Source of the DNA: Glandiceps talaboti
Taxonomy: Eukaryota; Hemichordata; Enteropneusta; Spengelidae
Length of the DNA: 64,000 bases
Assembly: GCF_964340395.1 (NCBI RefSeq)
Contig: NC_135553.1
Span: 8,982,501-9,046,500 of the forward strand
Direction of reading: 5' to 3'
This document shows positions 21,963-34,735 of this stretch, one piece after another. The notes below the pieces were generated by a model. That model worked only from the letters and a program-made list of their open reading frames with translations. It ran no database searches and had not been told where the DNA came from. Position 1 is the stretch's first letter. Every line of letters starts with the position of its first letter. The translations under genes were made by a program, and so were the position numbers.

Positions 21963-22607
21963 TGACATGAGATTGATGTCATCAGCGACTCAATATATCA
22001 CAGCTTTGTCGCTATATTTTTGTTGCTACTTAAACAAATAAATACAAGGGTATATAATCTGCCCAGACTAGTGTTCCTTTATCAATAGATTGCGACTTCA
22101 CGATATGCATTAAAATAACGGATGTTAAAATGATATTATTTAAAACGTGGAAATTACCAGTAACTGATTCGATACGTTCATGAATTAAGCAAATGACGGT
22201 TTCTCCAGGGTTTTGGTTAAAATAGCGGATAACATATTCGTAAAAGTGATATTCGATGAATGTGTTATCTGTGTTTTCAAAGACAGTTGGTTTCTACTTT
22301 AATATTGATTGTTTTATCTTATTGATTGACAATTAAACTATAACATATTGGGAAATTATAGACTAGTTGATCTCATAACAACGTGCTCCTGTTGATATGC
22401 AGTTTTAATGTCTTTATCATATCACTAAATTTGTAGCATCTATTGTGTCCAAGAATTACATTCATTACTATTAAAAAACTTTACACAAACGCTCTTTAAG
22501 TCTTAAAGTTTTTGTCAAATTTGAAGAAAAAAAATGAAAATGTTTCCTTACATTAAACCTGAATTGAAATATTCTATAATGTTTGGTATACCCCGATTAT
22601 ACTACAA

Positions 22608-22857
22608 ATAGGGAACTTGCAAACCAGCCATGTTGAATATTGCATCATGGGAAATGTGACAATAAATGCTAATCAATTAGTATTATGAACAATATTGTTA
22701 TATTATTTGTAACCACAAATGATCAATTCATAGTCACCCTGACCATTGTGAGAGGTTTATTTTATCGGTAGCTCCAGATTAGGTAATACGATAACCTCAG
22801 ATAATCCCATAGTCCTTTGCGTCTGAGCATGCTCAGTCTGGATTGCAAGTTCCCTAT
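22608..22857. mobile_element. Possible 250-bp MITE with 15-bp inverted ends
   Basis: ATAGGGAACTTGCAA at 22608 recurs exactly inverted, ending at 22857. No matching target duplication is visible beside the ends, so this could be chance or a decayed element. Confidence 0.45.
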
Positions 22858-24324
22858 CGTGCCGTCCTATGTAATACTTGGTCAAAATAATTCTAATGAT
22901 AATAAAGACTCCCTCGACAAGAAGTCAAACCGTTCATTTCTTACGCATGAACACCAGGCTTGAAATGGGCCAATAGCACGTTGTGGTTATAAGAGTGATT
23001 CAGTAACTATATTCCTAAAGGTACATTTAAACATGCATTACGAATTACCCCATAACTATAAAACTTATCTTATGGTCCTTTGGGTACAACAGCGAATGCC
23101 AGGAATGCCATTCTTCCTGAAAGAAAACCGTGGAAAACAGCTTGTCAAATATTGATTTGATATCTATATTTTAAAAACGAAATCTGATTCCCATTGGATA
23201 TCGAGTACGGCCTTATTCACTGATATACTATCCTCAAGTTCGCATTCGTTTTCGATGACTTTGTTACCATCTTGATTCAGTACATATCGAAATTAAATCA
23301 CAGATTGATTTACGCATAAGGCAGCGCTGACAAATCGTTCGAATGTGTAGACAAAGCTAAAGATTATGAGGTACCGTTAGTCACATGTACATACCGTACT
23401 ATACTCTTTACTTTTCATATAATAATAGATTTGTAATAGTGTATGGCTAGAGGCAATAGTTTAAAACTACAGCTGGCTGTTATATGTGTTTATCTTCGCT
23501 TGCAATCAATTTTAATTACTTTTTGTTTTTCCAAACCTTCGAGGAATTACACCATGTTTTACGTACTTCTAAGGTTGAAAAGTTGGATCTTAGATTGATT
23601 GAACTGCATACTTTTAATTGGAAATGTTCCTAGTGGGCAACATATTTTTTTGAGCGTGGTATTTTGTTTGTGTATTCCCTACTCGCCGAGGTATTTGAAG
23701 TGATGATTGCCTGACAACTTCTCCTTTTTTTTCTAAATGACATTCTTAATAAATACTAAGTATCTTTAAGTGGGATAGAAATTAGTCAGCCAACACGGCA
23801 CCGGGATTTAATAACTCCTAAATTATAAATATTTCGTTATCATGGTTTCATTTTCGTTCTTAATGGAAGCTTAAGGGTAAAAAGCATCATCGCAGTTTAC
23901 CCGAGGCACTGATCCAATTTCGTGAATGGTGTAATGTTATACGGGCAAATTTAGGCATGAATAAACGTAGTTCGAAATAGCTGGGTTGGTCTGTTGTTCC
24001 TAAGTGGGTATCCCTAACTGATTTCTTGAAAAAGGCGAGTAAAGCGCTCAAATTCATTATGTGAAAATCTGTTTCATTGTCAGCAACAATTTAATTCAGT
24101 GTAAATTCAATGATCGGTTTAATTTTATAGTATATGTCTGAAGTCTATAGTTTCAAAGCAAATGTATAACTTTACAGGAAGCTACGGCTATAACAGTTTG
24201 GTTATATCATGCCGCACGAGTTTAAAGGCAATATTTGTTTCAAAACTATATTTTAAGTAACCTCGACTCCTTGACTAAAACAGTCAACACCACATCCAAC
24301 ACATCAGCTGTATGGTATGATATG

Positions 24325-24427
24325 CTATGTATGTATGTATGTATGTATGTATGTATGTATGTATGTATGTATGTATGTATGTATGTGTATGTGTGTGTGT
24401 ATGTATGTATGTATGTATGTATGTATG

Positions 24428-24457
<30 letters not shown>
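24325..24457. repeat. (GTAT)n microsatellite
   Basis: About 32 units with a short GTGT interruption in the middle. Confidence 0.97.
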
Positions 24458-24458
<1 letters not shown>

Positions 24459-25356
24459 TTCAATCGTTCACTGCAATCACGGCAAGACACCTCCAAACGT
24501 CTGATGAATGTACACTCAAAAGCCTTAAGTGAATGAATTTAAGACTAAAGTGTCATCCAGTGATTCCCAAAGGCCAGTACTTCCTGGAAGACAATTACAT
24601 GTACAGGATTGGTGATATTCAGGGTAAAGAAACGCATTTACTTGGAGATTACGTTTGACATAGCCTTTAGTGCATTGGTTTGTACCTGAGAAAACCAAAC
24701 TATAATTTGTAATCAAAAGACTTCGCATCAGGGGAAACTGTCTCGTGAATGAATTGCTTCAGTAATATACTCACTTTACATACATGTTGGCAGTAAATTT
24801 TGAGCATTGTATTATGTTGAATGTAGATATTTTACACTTGGATTTAAATACGTGTAGCGTATGTGATAACCAGACCGAGCTTAAAATAAAACGTTGAAAA
24901 CAACATTAGAAAACGTGTCAAGACAATCTAACTGCACCTACGTCGATAAATTAACATTCCTACCGTACATTAGTTACTAGTATATACTTTTTGGCGATCG
25001 GAATTACAACCGTTTGGTCAATCATAGTAAACTCGACAATCAAAGTATCACTAGTGCTATAGTGCTTTGAGTAAGTTTTCGTTTTGCAAGGTACGTCTGG
25101 TTTGCAACTGAGTTCTTCGGTTAATATTTTTTATCAGAAAATTCAACTGGGATAATGTGAATGAAGACACTATAACCTTATCTCTTATTTCTCAAAAGTT
25201 CTACAAATTTGAATTCTACAGACAGAATTATCGCTGTCTACTTTGATTGGACTGAAAAACAACCCAAGAAAATGTTAACATGTGCCTGTAATGTTTAAGC
25301 TTTCTACACGATTTTAATTGGAATAATTTGTCCACACGTACGTATACATTTCACTG

Positions 25357-25388
25357 CACATACACATACACATACACATACACATACA
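25357..25388. repeat. (CACATA)n short repeat
   Basis: About five CACATA/CATACA units. Confidence 0.9.
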
Positions 25389-27092
25389 ATGTGTACTGGT
25401 AGCTGCATACATGCAAAATGGAAAGCTCAATCAATACAAAATAAATGTTTACATGACTGTGAAGTTAATATTTATTTTCAGTATAGTTTATATGATATTA
25501 TGAACATTTCCAAGCTTTTTACGGCTAGAATTGAGGAAGAATACATTCATTACATAAATTGTAATATTCTATAGTTAGCAAAATATATCTGTGGCGGAGG
25601 TCGTCACGATTTACTCTGTCAATAATGGTGGAGTTGTTTCTTTGTTATACTCTCGATGTCATTTTCTTTCTTTCTTTCTTTCAAAATTCATGAGGCATGG
25701 AGGAATTTCAAAGTGGAACACATTAAATGATATGATAGACCGGTTATTGTATTTATCCACTTCGTATAGGCTGATACACTGTACCCTGGAAATACTGCAG
25801 CTTTACAAGTGAAATAAATCTAATCATGGTCGCATTGAAAGGTAAACAGAACATTTAGCTTTGATTGACGAGGTATTCAGGATAAGGGATATTACATCTG
25901 CTTGAAATGTACAGTAATAACTGTCGTTTACTCTGAAGGTTATTGGATCTTGGGAAATCTTTTGCAGTTTGACGTCAATAAATCCATCGCTACCGTGTAA
26001 CTGTTGAAGGTCTTTTGTCAAATCAGTTAATGATCACGTGAATTCGCTGATTATATATGATTTGTATACAGTTTGATTACCTCATTACCCCGCAACGTTT
26101 CACGTGGATCCAGTTGCTACAACTTTTCCTGATAACCGCCTTGAAGTTATTTGTTAAAGGAATACTGAACACGTATTCCGGTGAGAGATAATTGTCTCAA
26201 ATAATTGCTAGTTAAAGCAAAAACAATTATAACATAACTCGAGGAAGTGCATTGCGGGAGAAACTTAATACATGTTGACGTCTGTTAGTACTCAGAAGCT
26301 CATTAATTACAGGAGTCTGAATAGTGGAAACTACAAACTTTTTTTGTATAATATTTTACATTGATTTGAATCAACTTGTGGCATCACGATAAACTATATC
26401 CCGCTGTGACAGTTCGATATCCGCTCATCCAAAACATTGTTTGTAAGAGGCGGGGGGGGGGGTAGTACTGATAATCATTGGTATACATAGACACACTGAT
26501 GAAAATAGTAGTTAAAAACGATGCTTCAGGTATAGTTTCTAGTTTCATGCTCCACTAGACCGTCACATTTCGTGAATATTTGATTAGCTATGTGACAGTT
26601 TTGAGTACACTGAAAGCAAAGCCTGCAAGCCTCGAGATACCTATGTACCCTAAGTATTGATCCCAAGACTTGTCATTATGAGGTATTTTTGTGACGATGC
26701 ATGAAGCTGTCTTTCTGGCAGCAGACCACCTCTTTGTACCAAAGGTCGCGCATGCAGCGTTGCCGAACTAATACTGTGATCGCAACGTAAAAGTTCTACT
26801 AGATTGAAAACGTGTTGAGAAACAATATCGGGAAAGAAAGAAGATATTCGCAGCTTATGACTGCGTTATATGAATAATGACTGCGTTGTATGTCATGTGC
26901 ATTTTACCTCTTTAAGTATTGATATATCACTTCGATATTACAATATTCAATGTTTACTCTTACTTTACCTTGCTTTCAATTCCCCTTATCACATTACAGC
27001 TTCTCCTTATTGCGATGTTACTGATCGAAGAACCATGATCCAATATCTATTGAACAGTTGTCTATTTAACTATCTGTATGCTGTCTCGAATG

Positions 27093-27094
<2 letters not shown>

Positions 27095-27191
<97 letters not shown>

Positions 27192-27366
27192 TAGATAGTT
27201 CTGAAACTCTTTCTTGGTTGTAACTCGAAGTTTCACGCATCGTGCGATCATCAGACAAATTTAATCAAATTGAGGAAAGAAAAACTGACACGTGTAGGAT
27301 TCGAAACCACGTTCCCTGAATACCAGCCAGAGTGCTCTAGCCAGCTGAGGTAACGCATCAACTGGT
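27095..27366 (-). mobile_element. tRNA-derived SINE with (TA)n tail
   Basis: Read on the - strand, 27366-27290 looks like a tRNA head: ACCTCAGCTGGCTAGAGC (A-box-like D arm) followed about 35 bases later by GGTTTCGAATCC (B box, 27297-27308). The body then runs CTGATGATCGCAC, GCGTGAAACTTC, GAGTTACAACC and ends in about 47 TA units (27188-27095). The body matches the block at 19333-19397, where it also borders a TA tract. I infer one SINE family whose 3' tail is (TA)n. Confidence 0.75.
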
Positions 27367-27391
27367 AGATTCCGTGTGGTCGCCCCAAATA

Positions 27392-27440
27392 TGTATATAT
27401 ATAATCCAAAAGGATAGGGATGTTAAGTTATTGTTGGTTA
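27392..27440 (-). mobile_element. Short 3' fragment of the (TA)-tailed SINE
   Basis: The - strand reads TAACATCCCTATCCTTTTGG, then ATTATATATATA. This parallels the 19333-19358 end (ACATCCTTATTCTTTGGATA, then TATA). It is a truncated copy next to the fuller SINE. Confidence 0.55.
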
Positions 27441-27886
27441 ATCTTTTGGATTAAGTCTACAATGATCTGCTACTAATATTGCACCGAACACTGTTCTCTC
27501 CAGCGAGACACGTATATGAGTATATGAATACATATAACTTTAGAATCAATGTACACAGCTTTGACATTTTGAGAATGACTATACAATCAACGCCGATAAA
27601 TGTAGTGTTTGTCATGACACATAGATGTGGGGAAACAAAGGAAACCTTAATGGTAATCACTTCCAGTAAAACCGACCAATTAATGACGAATGTCATGGTA
27701 CATAATAGTCTATGAATACGTATATTAAGGAATTTTGACGAACATCGTGAATCCAGTAAATATTTGTAATTGTGGAGTGTAAACTAATACAAAATGTGGT
27801 TATGAATTAGTAAGATTTGAAGTGCTGGTCACTCATCTATATTAATCAGTCTTTGTACTTCAAAGGTTCTTGAAATGTATGAAATT

Positions 27887-28002
27887 ACTTGTTTGTTTAT
27901 TTATTTGTTTGTTTGTATGTATGTATGTATGTATGTATGTATGTATGTATGTATGTATGTATGTATGTATGTATGTATGTATGTATGTATGTTTGTTTGT
28001 TT
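27887..28002. repeat. (TTTG)n(GTAT)n microsatellite
   Basis: TTTG/TTTA units border about 19 GTAT units on both sides. Confidence 0.97.
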
Positions 28003-29559
28003 TTGTAACAAGCTGTTTGCTATGCGAGCCACTTTACAATACACAGCAAACTATCAAATCTACTAATAACCAGTGTGGTGGACCATTATTTAGTCGTTTT
28101 ATCTAGTTGATAAATTAGATTGAATGCTAACGTAGCTCATTCATTAATATAAGTAATAGGTGTACGATCGTTTTCAATGCACGCCTGAGACTGTGTTGGA
28201 ATCAAGCAGGACTTCATGTCATTATTTAAGACGCTGAACATAATTCCTTCAACAAATTTCAACACAAACTTTGACAAATGTTATGCTAAGTGAAGTTCTA
28301 TGGCAAAATCCCTGTGTGGATGAAGAGCCAATACATGTGAACAGAAGGTTTTGACAAATACATGTTTTTATTCTAATCAATTTATGAAGATGATAAATTT
28401 TTAATAAGAAAGTAATATGAATTATTTAGTAGTAAATATACATATACATAGATTTGATAAATCTGTTCATCAAATATGCAAGACATACTATCAATCAAAA
28501 TTATAAGGATGCTTTCACATTTTATGCACTGCCATAAAAAACAATGATGAAATATCGTACATGTTAATATTTTATTAGCTTAAATACAAGATCAATGGAA
28601 TGACAGGTCGTACTCAACTTTATAAATTGCTGTTAGGGATTTTTTTCAGCATTTTCTTTGTCTGCCTGTACCATTAGAAAATATACATACGGTTTCCTGT
28701 CATAGCTTAAAAAGCGTTATTCTGATTCTTATCATTTAGAAGATTAAAATCAAGGATCACTATATTTACATTGAAAATACTATTTTACAAAGTGCACGAA
28801 TCTGAACTTATCATCTGTAGTCTTTCTTGATATATTTTTGATACAAACATACTTAGCTTTTCAAAGTAAAGAACTTTTGTTATTCAGAATTATTTTAAAA
28901 TAAGCTCACTTCTTTCGCTATTTTAGCAGGATCTACAGTACTATAATGTGCAGACGTAATTTTTCAGCTTGGCAGCATGATTTTGTGAACGGCCTCGATT
29001 CTCGTATCTTGTTAACGTAGAGCCAATGCAGCGAAAGTGGGCCATAAGGTACAGTTACGAAGCAAGGTGAAACAAAAGGGTTTGGTAAAATTACCTACGA
29101 ATCTTTTTAAAGTAATGGGCCTAATATGCACAGCAAAAGTGTAAATATCTTTCAATTTGACCACAGGTAACCTTAACATCATTGTCGTATAAACGGATAA
29201 AACGAATAACACTTTCTGGTTTATAATAGTTGCAAATTTTTTTTCCCCGGGATGTGTTGACTAGAGTATTTTTAACATATCATGTACTTTGTTCTTACAG
29301 AAAGGAAAGGATATGTATGTTGTCTATTCAGTTCCCTTCGCTACCATCCATTTATTTCAAGAGCACTCACTATCTTTTTCTAAAGTTGTTGACTATAGAA
29401 TAAATGTGTAAATGAATAATTTATTTCTGTTCTCTTCATTCTCAATGCAGAAATAGTTGTATGAGATTTTAACTTTTCAATCCAGGAAAAGATAGAATAC
29501 AATTTTTATTTCATTCAACGAACAATACCACCGAAAATGTTCATCAGAATGGTAGATCA

Positions 29560-29785
29560 AATGATTTACGAAGGTTATAACGCACAAGCAGTTCAAAGTT
29601 TTTAGCATTGAGCTTTCGATCTGTAGACGATCCTCATCATTTAGTGGTCAGCTGTAACTTGCAATTGAACTATGGAATTTGTCATTCTGATGAGAATCGT
29701 CGACCAAGACAGATCGGAAGCTCATCAATGCTATAATCTTTGAACTGCTTGTGCGTTATTATAACCTTTGTAAAATCACGTTGTG
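29560..29785. repeat. Inverted-repeat element of about 220 bp
   Basis: The left arm 29571-29650 (AAGGTTATAACGCACAAGCA onward) and the right arm 29690-29780 are imperfect reverse complements over about 75 bases, with small gaps (ACGC against ATAACGC). The arms end GATTTACG/GATTTTAC. No target duplication was recognised. Confidence 0.7.
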
Positions 29786-32700
29786 GGGATTTGATAATTA
29801 GGTGAACGTCTTTAGGAAAAGAAAACTTCCCAACAAAGTGGTTTTTTTCTTCAAATAATGGACGACTCTTGTATTTACAATGCAAGAGAAAGCTAATTTT
29901 GTACTATTGTTACGATCCAGAAATACCATATTCGGAATTTTGGCATACTTAACCTAAATTAACGTTAAATTCAATTTATACTACTTAGATACAAACAGGA
30001 GCTAACAACAGCATGATCAAATAATATGTTGATTTATCTACTAATCCTATACTAATTACATTTATCGCTAGATAACAAATGTCAAGTGTTTTGATTAAAC
30101 AACATAGATTAGTTCTTGTAAACAAGATAACTTGTTGATTACTTAACTTGTTGATTACTGAATTCAAATTAATACTCAATTTTCCTATGGCGTGATCAAC
30201 ATTTGTCTTACACGTGAACATTTACAAATGGCATGATCTCGAATCCCAATCTTAAATACTCTGATGGAAAGTTCACCGTGTCTTCTAGAATAATGAATCT
30301 AGGTGAGAGATTATTTAATTATAACCAGTTGTGTTTACAAAAGATGACATCACCTTATTTTCAAGGTGACAACTAGAACTTATATGTTAGGGACTTGAAG
30401 AAATAAAGATTACTCTTAGATTTTGATTACAACGCAACTGTTGGTGTGCGGTGTCTCTCTCTGCCTGAGTGTAAGAGCGTACGTGTATGTGACGATACCT
30501 GTGTAGCTAATTCCTGACTTAGACAAGCTCGTAGATCCTGGTACCCGAGAAAGACAGTTAGCGTGGAGAATCGTTTACGTTCTGCCGATCTACCCACAAC
30601 TGCCATACTTAGACACTGAAACTTTATATATAAGCTCCCCAGAACGTAACACTATAACATCTAAAGAAATTAAGATTTGATGCAAAACTTGTAAATAATC
30701 TTTTGAAGTATCAGCTTCCAAACCTAATGTGCTTCGGTAACATTAGTTGTTTTAAGTAAAAGAATTCGAAGCCAATACCACCAGTTTTAATGTTTATATG
30801 TCCTATTTTTGAGCAGGGTTTTGCACAGAATGAAATAATGAGACTACATAAATAAATGTCTTCATTTAAATACAAATTAATGTTCATTGTTTTGTATGAA
30901 ATACCATCCGTCCGTCCGAAGTCGTCGTCCAGGCTATAAAAAACGTAGGACGTGTCGGCAGGCGCTGTTTGTAATGAAAAACCTGCAAAATCAATCCAAT
31001 CGGAATTTTTTCAAACACACAGTGGCAAGATTGTCACAATGTGTATTGCTACATAAACATTGGAGACAGATATTCACTTCGCACACAAATCAATAGCTCA
31101 TTTACAGTGGTTAGTTCGTTCATTCATCTACATATCATAATACGTATATTTAGAAAAATAATCAATACTGAATGATATATTGCCTTACAAGAAATTAAAG
31201 ATGGCTCGCGGCGTATGCTTACATGTACAACCAACTCATGAATGTGACGCACAGTTTTACAATTTTGGAGCAAATTCAGGCTTGTTTCTGCTTTGATATT
31301 GGAGCCTTCATCTCATGAATGCCACAGAAGTATCACTACACTTGCATATCTCAAAGCGTAACAACCACATCATTCCTATAATGGGTTTTCATCATCATTA
31401 TTCCGTCATGAAATTCTTTAGAAGAACAAATTGAAGAATTGTTTTTCCATATTTTAGGTGAGACCCCGCCTACATGTCGAACAATTTATTATGTGGATAC
31501 TTAAAAGGGGCAAACTAAAAACCTAAAGAATTATCCACTCTGTTATTCTTGGCTAGTATTCCGTATTAATTATTCTACTGAAAGATTATATTAGCACATA
31601 GCACCAAAGATAAATGATGAACTGCTTGAAAAAAATCGGTGCCAAATTGTTTTACTGGTACGTCAAGATGCAGACAGACGCTAGCTAGAAGATTGCTTAA
31701 TTGGTTCGGATTACAAAATCAGGTTAGAATGCATAGAACGTGATTGATGGATTAAGCATCATTATCGTTTCAGTATCTCTCCACCTGAAACTTTAAATAT
31801 ACAATAGGATCATTATAGCAATACATCACTGTCAGAATGAATGGCTAGTTCATTTATACACCTTACAAGAAAAGGCAGAATGACACGATCTACCAAAACA
31901 AGACAATTCCGAGGGTCAAGGATCAGTACTCAAGATATCAATTTCAATACTAACGGAACTGTGGATATCCCTTTTCAATTATATGTTTGCAAGGGACTGC
32001 TTTTATATGAAATGGGTTTAACTGAACTCAAAGTGAATTAAGATTCAAAGAAGCTTATGCTGTGCAACGTTCATTCATATTGCAATATCGTGAAAGTATA
32101 CTAATGCATTTCTAGAATTACCTTACATATCATATGTGTAATTGAGATGTAAATTATCCTGAAAACATAATTATCTTATCCTGTTATTTTTGCTCGATAT
32201 CGCTGAAAGTTTCTTACTCTCTGTTACTGTCCATGAAATTATCTCCTTAAATGGATGAGATGGTTTTTATATGTCATTATCAAAGTACGTTTTGAGATAA
32301 TTGGTCTTATAAAGGCTATCCTATGGGATTAATTAGAAATAAATGCTTCCATAAACCTACTTAAATGGACTGGAAAAGAAATTGTCATCGATGCCGCTGA
32401 TGTTACAAAGCGGCATATAATGCACTTTTTACTATTGAAGAAAAGCAGGCTTATCTTCTATTAGGGTACTGAAATGACACGAATTGTACTAGAACAGAAA
32501 CAGAAATGTGGATGCAGACATTTGTAGATGTAAGCTGGTCTGAATATATGAATCATCATTATTTTACAGTGAATATGGTCACAGTGTGGTAAACTTAGAC
32601 TCATTAAATAGTATTAGACATCGCCAAAACTGTGCATGTCACACAGTCACAAACGTTTATGTTTGGCATTACAATATTTTTAGATAAGTTAAAACACGAG

Positions 32701-32901
32701 TAATTGTAACTCATTGTAACATTTAACATCAATTTATTTCTAAAGCGCCCCTTCCATTATTTAAAATATTCAAAAAGACATTGTGTTGTACAAGATGACA
32801 ATTATATAAAAGAGATGGTATGTCTTCTTTTCTTTTTTTAAATACATACAAAAATCCCAAACCACTTATTCAAAGCATTGCATTGAAGTCTAGTACAACT
32901 T

Positions 32902-33428
32902 CAATCTGATTAAAACCTGATGTTAGTAGTGTACACTTCGCGATTTCTTTTTGGCCGTTACGTTTACTGTCGTTTGTTAATTTGGGAGCGCTCATTCCAT
33001 ACTTCTGACACAACACCATAGTCGTTCCCGCGGATCCCGTTAATTCACTCAACAAATGAGAACGTGTAATTCGCCGAAATATACGGATAAGCTTACAGTA
33101 CTTCAGAGTCAGAGGGCTCTGTTCGAAAAGAGCACACATGTCTAGCATGTAATGCAATACACTACGTTTAATAGTACTGAAACAAGTAAATCTACTCGCA
33201 ACAGTATACTCGTATATATATATTGTAAGACAGGTTCTGATTGGCTACTCGTAAGTACGAGATTTGGAACGGGAACACCTATGGTGTTGAATCAGATCTC
33301 AGACCACTAAGTTAGTGGTCTGAGGTCAGATGTATGTAACGACCGCTCACAAAAGAACAAACGACAGTAAACGTAACAGCCAAAAAGAAATTGCGAAGTG
33401 TACACGACATCGGATTTCAATCAGATTG
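32902..33428. mobile_element. Foldback MITE B, 527 bp, with 9-bp target duplication
   Basis: The left end CAATCTGATTAAAACC and the right end (reverse complement CAATCTGATTGAAATCC) start inverted arms of about 75-80 bp containing TGTACACTTCG, TTTCTTTTTGGC and GTTACGTTTACTGTCGTTTG. GTACAACTT flanks it exactly at 32893-32901 and 33429-33437. Terminal bases match element A, so both belong to one Mutator-like non-autonomous family. The interior holds a perfect small palindrome near 33298-33324 and a segment repeated inverted at 34241-34279. Confidence 0.87.
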
Positions 33429-34279
33429 GTACAACTTTAAAAACACACATGACTTTAAAGATTTAATAAGGATACAATTACCTACACTTTATTCATTTGT
33501 AATGACCGTGATGTTGATATAATAATTCATAAATGTGAATTATTTATTTAGTATGTAATTAGGATGTACATTAGACTATAAAATGTATTGAAATAAAGGT
33601 AAATTACGGTTGAGAAATGATTACAATAAGCTACCTACTTTTGAGGTAAGATCACAAAATTCTATACTTTGAACGCCATCAGACCTTTGACATTTGATTG
33701 AAATATGATTAGTTTAAAAGGGTATGCACATTAGTACGAGTTATTGCAAAGGTACGTACTTAAAGAGGAATACTAAATGTATGAGAAATATGCATGATTG
33801 TGCAAAACATATTATTTCGGGGAGATGGAGGGCCATGTGAAGGCAATGTTGTAGTGATCATCTCAGAAAAATAAAATAAAAATTCTAATTTCAGTAAATC
33901 AGTCGGCTGTCGCAGATCTTTGAGAAGGGTCGTCGATATAAGAATGTGGATAGTATCTACCATTTATAATGATACAGGATGTGTGTAGGGATAGTTACAG
34001 TGGACACATGGATGAAAAGATATGTTCGCCTTTATTGCTGAATTTCATCGGCTGGCTATGCAGAAACCTAAGCAGATCGTCTCCAAATCACTTACACCGT
34101 ATTATTGAACAACATATACTTACTAGTGAATTGAATATTCCGACATTAAAAACAAGTGCCATATGATCCGAACAAGAACATGTAACATTGTTAGTAAGAT
34201 TACGCAAACCAGCCATGTACATGTAATGCACTGAGCATATACGAGTATACTGTTGCGAGTAGATTTACTTGTTTCATTA
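33176..34279. repeat. Exact inverted 39-bp pair about 1 kb apart
   Basis: GAAACAAGTAAATCTACTCG and the following 19 bases (33179-33217) recur exactly in reverse complement at about 34239-34277. GTTTAAT lies next to both, offset by a few bases. One copy is inside foldback element B and the other outside it, so the second is probably a fragment of a related element. Confidence 0.75.
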
Positions 34280-34735
34280 AACCTTTTGTAGGGCAAGACG
34301 ATGTTATTAAGATCTTTGTTGAGCCAGGCGACGTTCGCGTTCCGTTTCAGGTTTACTGGCGTTGTATGCCAGTTTAGATTATTCAAATGTGAAAGATGTA
34401 AAATAAGCAAGTTTTGAACGTTACGAACAGGCATTATAATTCCGCACACATAAGGCGGATATCAAATTAATGATCAAGGTAAACCGAGTTGACAAAATTG
34501 TGGACACTGGCACATTTTAGACTTTAACTAAAAAATATAGGGACAAACGCATAATATTATAAGCTTATTTGTACAAGACACACGAGAACACTTAACTAAT
34601 AACCTTGTCTTAATATAGGAAACAACCGATCTTATCAAAAACGTGTATTAGTTATAATGAAGTCTATTGTCAGAATACACAAATCTTTGAAAAGGGTCGT
34701 CAGTATAAGAACATGGATAGCGTTTGGCATTTGGA
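33908..34735. repeat. Diverged direct repeat (about 50 bp, two copies)
   Basis: ATCTTTGAGAAGGGTCGTC at about 33917 and ATCTTTGAAAAGGGTCGTC at about 34683 are each followed by similar TATAAGAAYRTGGATAG stretches. This suggests an old local duplication or two copies of an interspersed repeat. Confidence 0.5.
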
